A DNA stretch of 64,000 bases, from NCBI RefSeq assembly GCF_900156315.1, contig NZ_FTNI01000028.1:62001-126000 (forward strand), written 5' to 3'. The notes beneath the pieces were generated by a model. The model saw only the letters and a list, made by a program, of their open reading frames with translations, ran no database searches and had not been told where the DNA came from. The position numbers and the translations under genes are program-made. The DNA is from Microbispora rosea. Its GTDB lineage: Bacteria > Actinomycetota > Actinomycetes > Streptosporangiales > Streptosporangiaceae. This document shows positions 61,184-64,000 of the stretch, piece after piece; the first letter of the stretch is position 1, and each line of letters opens with the position of its first letter.

Positions 61184-62104
61184 CCGCCCCGGGGTGGGGT
61201 CGAGGAAGACCTGCCGGATCTCCGGGAAACGCTCGGTGAGCCGGCGCTCCACCTGGTCGGAGGCGAGCTCCAGCCGCTCCCCGGACGTCTCGTCGCGGAA
61301 GTCGACCTTCGCCGCGACCATGACCTGGCCGGGCCCCATCATGACGGTGACCAGCTCGACGACGGCCTCCACGTCCGGCTGGGCGGCCAGCTCGCCGCGG
61401 ATCTCCTCCTGCAGTCCGCGCGGCGCCGCCTGGCCGATGAGCAGTGAGGCGTTGGTCCTGATCAGGGTCAGCGCCACGCCGAGCAGCAGCAGCCCGATGA
61501 CGATCGAGGCGAGGCCGTCCCACACGGCCGAGCCGGTGAGTTGCGACAGCAGCAGGCCGACGCCGGCCGTGGCGATGCCGAGCAGCGCGGCGGAGTCCTC
61601 CAGCACGACGGCCTTGAGCACGGTGTCGGAGGTGCGCCGCAGCAGCCGCCCGGGGCTCACCTGCCAGCGGCGGGCCTCGCCGCGAAGCTGCCGCAGCGCC
61701 TTCAGGAGGGAGACCGACTCGATCGCGAAGGACACCGCGAGGACGAGGTACGACACACCGATGTCGCCCAGGCTCTCCCCCGCGGTGATCGTGTGCCAGC
61801 CGTGCGTCAGCGAGAACCCGGCCCCCACGACCAGCGTGAAGCAGGCCGCCACGATCGCCCACAGGTAGGCGGCCCGGCCGTGGCCGAGCGGATGGCGGGA
61901 GTCGGCGGGGCGCTCGCCGTGCCGGATCGCGGCGAACAGCACGACCTCGGTGGCCGTGTCGGCCGCGGAGTGCGCCGCCTCCGACAGCATCGCCGAGGAG
62001 GAGCTCATCAGGCCGGCGACCAGCTTGGCCAGCGCGATGGCGAGGTTGGCCGCGCCCGCGACCACGACGGTGCCAAGGCTCTCACCGTTCTCGCTGTCAG
62101 CCAT
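61163..62104 (-). CDS. Cation diffusion facilitator transporter
   Basis: This is a 313-residue CDF antiporter with about six helices. Metal-site residues appear in SEAAHSAADTATE and in helix five (VLEDSAALLGIATAG). The C-terminal cytoplasmic domain (VVELVTVMMGPGQVMVAAKVDF) is typical. It exports Zn, Fe, Mn or a similar metal; specificity is not evident. It is divergent from a MarR gene that may regulate it. Confidence 0.9.
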   Translation of the reverse strand: MADSENGESLGTVVVAGAANLAIALAKLVAGLMSSSSAMLSEAAHSAADTATEVVLFAAIRHGERPADSRHPLGHGRAAYLWAIVAACFTLVVGAGFSLTHGWHTITAGESLGDIGVSYLVLAVSFAIESVSLLKALRQLRGEARRWQVSPGRLLRRTSDTVLKAVVLEDSAALLGIATAGVGLLLSQLTGSAVWDGLASIVIGLLLLGVALTLIRTNASLLIGQAAPRGLQEEIRGELAAQPDVEAVVELVTVMMGPGQVMVAAKVDFRDETSGERLELASDQVERRLTERFPEIRQVFLDPTPGRSAAKKA

Positions 62105-62142
62105 TCCGCTCCATTCGCTGAAGTGATCTTATGCTGGTCGTC

Positions 62143-62610
62143 ATGGAAGCCCCTCACTGGCTCACCCCGCAGGAGCAGCACGCCTGGCGGGCCCATCTGG
62201 CCGCCCACCGCCTGCTCTTCCACCAGCTCGACCGGGAGCTGCAGGGCGCCGGGTTGTCGCTGAACGACTACGAGATCCTCGTGAACCTCTCGGAGAGTCC
62301 CGGCCGCCGCATGCGCATGAGCGAGCTGGCCGACGCGACAGTCCAGTCCCGCAGCCGGCTGTCCCACCAGATCTCCCGGATGGAGGCCGCCGGCCTGGTG
62401 ATCCGGCAGGACTGCGAGGACGACCGGCGCGGCACGTTCGCCGTACTGACCGACCACGGCTGGGAGACGATCCAGCGGGTGGCGCCGGACCACGTGGCGA
62501 GCGTCCGCCGGCACTTCATCGATCTGATGACCCCCGAGCAGGTGTCCGCCCTGGACCAGATCTACACACCGATCGTCGACCGTCTCCAGGCGGTCCGCGG
62601 CATGCGATGA
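62143..62610 (+). CDS. MarR-family regulator
   Basis: This is a 155-residue regulator: helix-turn-helix MRMSELADATVQSRSRLSHQISRMEAAGLVIRQDCEDDRRGTFAVLT. The ATG at 62143 is probably leaderless with a TATGCT -10-like box 7 bases upstream; an in-frame ATG at 62131 lies inside that box. It is divergent from the CDF transporter. Confidence 0.87.
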   Translation: MEAPHWLTPQEQHAWRAHLAAHRLLFHQLDRELQGAGLSLNDYEILVNLSESPGRRMRMSELADATVQSRSRLSHQISRMEAAGLVIRQDCEDDRRGTFAVLTDHGWETIQRVAPDHVASVRRHFIDLMTPEQVSALDQIYTPIVDRLQAVRGMR

Positions 62611-62725
62611 GGAGGCTGTGGCGCGGCGCGGGGTGAGCACCGGTCCCGACTTCCCGCGGCGGGCCGGGCCAAACCGATTCCCACGGGAACGCGTGCCGGC
62701 CCCGCCCGCTCGCTACGATCCGGCT

Positions 62726-63373
62726 GTGCGAACAATCCTCGGGCTCGTGGTGGCCGGCCTGCTGCTCGTGACCGCCTGCAGCGCCAAGAGCGAGACGGCA
62801 CTGCCGGACGGCCCCGCGCTGCTGAAGCGCTCGGCCGAGACCATGCGCACGGTCAAGACGGTCGCCTTCACGATCGAGACCAAGGACAAGCCCGCCGTAC
62901 CGGTCCGCCACGCCGAGGGCAGCCTCACCCGGGAGGGCGACGCCAAGGGCACCCTGCAGATCGAGCTCGTGGGACTGCAGGAGATCGAGTTCGTGCTCGT
63001 CGGCGACAAGGTCTACTTCAAGGGACCGACCGGCGGCTTCCAGACGATGACCCGGCAGCAGCTCATTGCCCTGTACGACCCGTCCGCCGTGCTGACGGGC
63101 GTACCCGACCTGCTGTCCACCGCGCAGGACGCCCGGACGCAGGCGGAGGAGAAGATCGGCGACACCGCCGCCTACCGGGTGGCGGCCACGCTGTCGCAGC
63201 AGGTGCTGGCCAAGCTGGTCCCCGGCGTGCAGCAGGGGGTCGACGGCACGCTCTGGATCGACAAAGCCACCGGCCGCCTGCTCAAGCTCGACCTGCCGCT
63301 CACCGGCGGCTCCGTGGCCGTGACGCTGAGGGACTACGACGCCCCCCTGACCATCGCCCCGCCCGCGTCGTGA
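62726..63373 (+). CDS. LprG/LppX-like lipoprotein
   Basis: This is a 215-residue lipoprotein with a lipobox at LLLVTACS. The mature fold ([60 protein letters not shown]) matches LprG/LppX proteins, which carry lipids through a hydrophobic cavity. The GTG start follows a TACGAT box and looks leaderless. It overlaps the MFS gene by GTGA, the arrangement known from mycobacterial lprG-p55 operons. Confidence 0.85.
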   Translation: MRTILGLVVAGLLLVTACSAKSETALPDGPALLKRSAETMRTVKTVAFTIETKDKPAVPVRHAEGSLTREGDAKGTLQIELVGLQEIEFVLVGDKVYFKGPTGGFQTMTRQQLIALYDPSAVLTGVPDLLSTAQDARTQAEEKIGDTAAYRVAATLSQQVLAKLVPGVQQGVDGTLWIDKATGRLLKLDLPLTGGSVAVTLRDYDAPLTIAPPAS

Positions 63374-64000
63374 CCGACGCCACCGACGCGGCCGGCGCGT
63401 CCGGGCGGACGCGGGCGGACGGGTCCTCCACCCGGCGCCGGCGTCTCGCGCTGGGCGTCGGCGGGGCCGCCGTGCTGCTCGCCGCGCTCGACGCGTACGT
63501 CGTCGTCACCGTGCTCGTGGACGTCGCCGCCGACGTCGGCGTGCCGCTGAACCACCTGGAGAGGGCGACCCCGGTCGTGACCGGGTTCCTGCTCGGCTAC
63601 GTCGCGGCGATGCCGCTGCTCGGCCGCCTGTCGGACCGGTACGGCAGGCGCGCGCTGATCCACGCCTGCCTGGCCGGGTTCGCCGCCGGTTCTCTTGTCA
63701 CCGCCCTGGCGGCGAGCGTCCCCGCGCTGGTCGCGGGCCGTACGCTCCAGGGCGTCGCGGGCGGCGCGCTGCTGCCGATCACCATGGCCCTCATCGGCGA
63801 CCTGTGGGACGAGCGCGCCCGGCCCGTGGCGCTCGGCGCGGTCGGCGCCGCGCAGGAGCTCGGCAGCGTGCTCGGCCCGCTGTATGGCGCGGGCCTGGCC
63901 GCGCTCGCCGGATGGCGCGGCATCTTCTGGGTCAACCTCCCGCTCGCGCTGCTGGCCGCCGTCGCCGTGCAGGCGGCCGTCCCCGGCGGGCGCGAGCCGT
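63370..64000 (+). CDS. MFS transporter (P55-like), cut by the window end
   Basis: The visible 210 residues begin with a charged N-terminus and contain helices 1-6 of a drug:H+ antiporter. Motif A is [10 protein letters not shown], and [25 protein letters not shown] covers the motif-B region. It is translationally coupled to the LprG-like lipoprotein. In mycobacteria the P55-LprG pair exports triacylglycerides and affects drug tolerance. The C-terminal half lies beyond the window. Confidence 0.88.
   Translation, partial: MTDATDAAGASGRTRADGSSTRRRRLALGVGGAAVLLAALDAYVVVTVLVDVAADVGVPLNHLERATPVVTGFLLGYVAAMPLLGRLSDRYGRRALIHACLAGFAAGSLVTALAASVPALVAGRTLQGVAGGALLPITMALIGDLWDERARPVALGAVGAAQELGSVLGPLYGAGLAALAGWRGIFWVNLPLALLAAVAVQAAVPGGREP

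Overview
The window is very GC-rich DNA with GC-ending codons, many GTG/TTG starts, tightly overlapping genes and actinobacterial families (SARP/AfsR and LAL regulators, GAF-ANTAR protein, ECF sigma factors with SnoaL-like tails, LprG-type lipoprotein, HGxxPAAW-type membrane protein, IclR-controlled dihydroxyacetone operon). It suggests a filamentous actinomycete, perhaps a Streptosporangiales relative; that placement is inference. No rRNA, tRNA, CRISPR array or large biosynthetic cluster was seen.

Layout. 1-5.0 kb: end of an unknown gene, a small membrane protein, a CBS-pair protein and a heterodimeric ABC exporter. 5.0-11 kb: stress-signalling block with a type II NADH dehydrogenase, a RsbW-like ATPase, a SigB/SigF-family sigma factor, a STAS antagonist, a GAF-ANTAR protein and a PAS/GAF SpoIIE-type phosphatase whose metal ligands are degenerate. 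11-16 kb: glycosyltransferase, a repeat-rich GH16-like lipoprotein, and an ECF sigma gene that has lost its sigma-4 region. 16.2-18.9 kb: proline catabolism (PucR regulator, proline dehydrogenase, P5C dehydrogenase). 19-23.9 kb: hydrolase/monooxygenase pair, a lipoprotein, and a decayed rsbQ-rsbP locus: rsbP is frameshifted, and rsbQ and a divergent CBS gene have both lost their 5' ends at one breakpoint. 23.95-25.8 kb: three-gene operon behind a full-match SigB/SigF-type promoter.

25.9-29.4 kb: MBL hydrolase, CGNR-like regulator, PPOX oxidoreductase, and a frameshifted gene with a HEPN-type RNxxxH motif bounded by a 21-bp direct repeat. 29.7-42 kb: secreted M4 protease, LAL regulator, acyltransferase, a ThDP enzyme/cyclase pair, DUF1062, and an epimerase-ECF41-DoxX operon. 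42.2-46.4 kb: aquaporin-dhaK-dhaL, a convergent IclR gene, then dhaM and an HPr gene. A near-identical 16-bp palindromic site lies in front of the aquaporin and between iclR and dhaM. 46.4-52.9 kb: SARP regulator, AhpD-like and ABM proteins, MarR with its operator, cupin, and a Cys-rich secreted protein.

53-57.7 kb: a scarred region with an SDR 3' remnant, an IS3-type remnant, a DUF6596-type sigma factor with a YCII protein, then two decayed tyrosine-recombinase ends. Each recombinase end runs into a copy of the 3' end of an Smr-domain gene, which marks that gene as an integration site. 57.7-64 kb: CBS protein, Xaa-Pro peptidase, small secreted protein, phosphopantetheinyl transferase, CDF transporter, MarR, LprG-like lipoprotein and the start of its MFS partner.

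Common threads are partner-switching sigma control (intact parts at 6-11 kb, broken parts at 22-24 kb), glycerol/dihydroxyacetone use, and repeated gene decay by deletion, frameshift and element scars.
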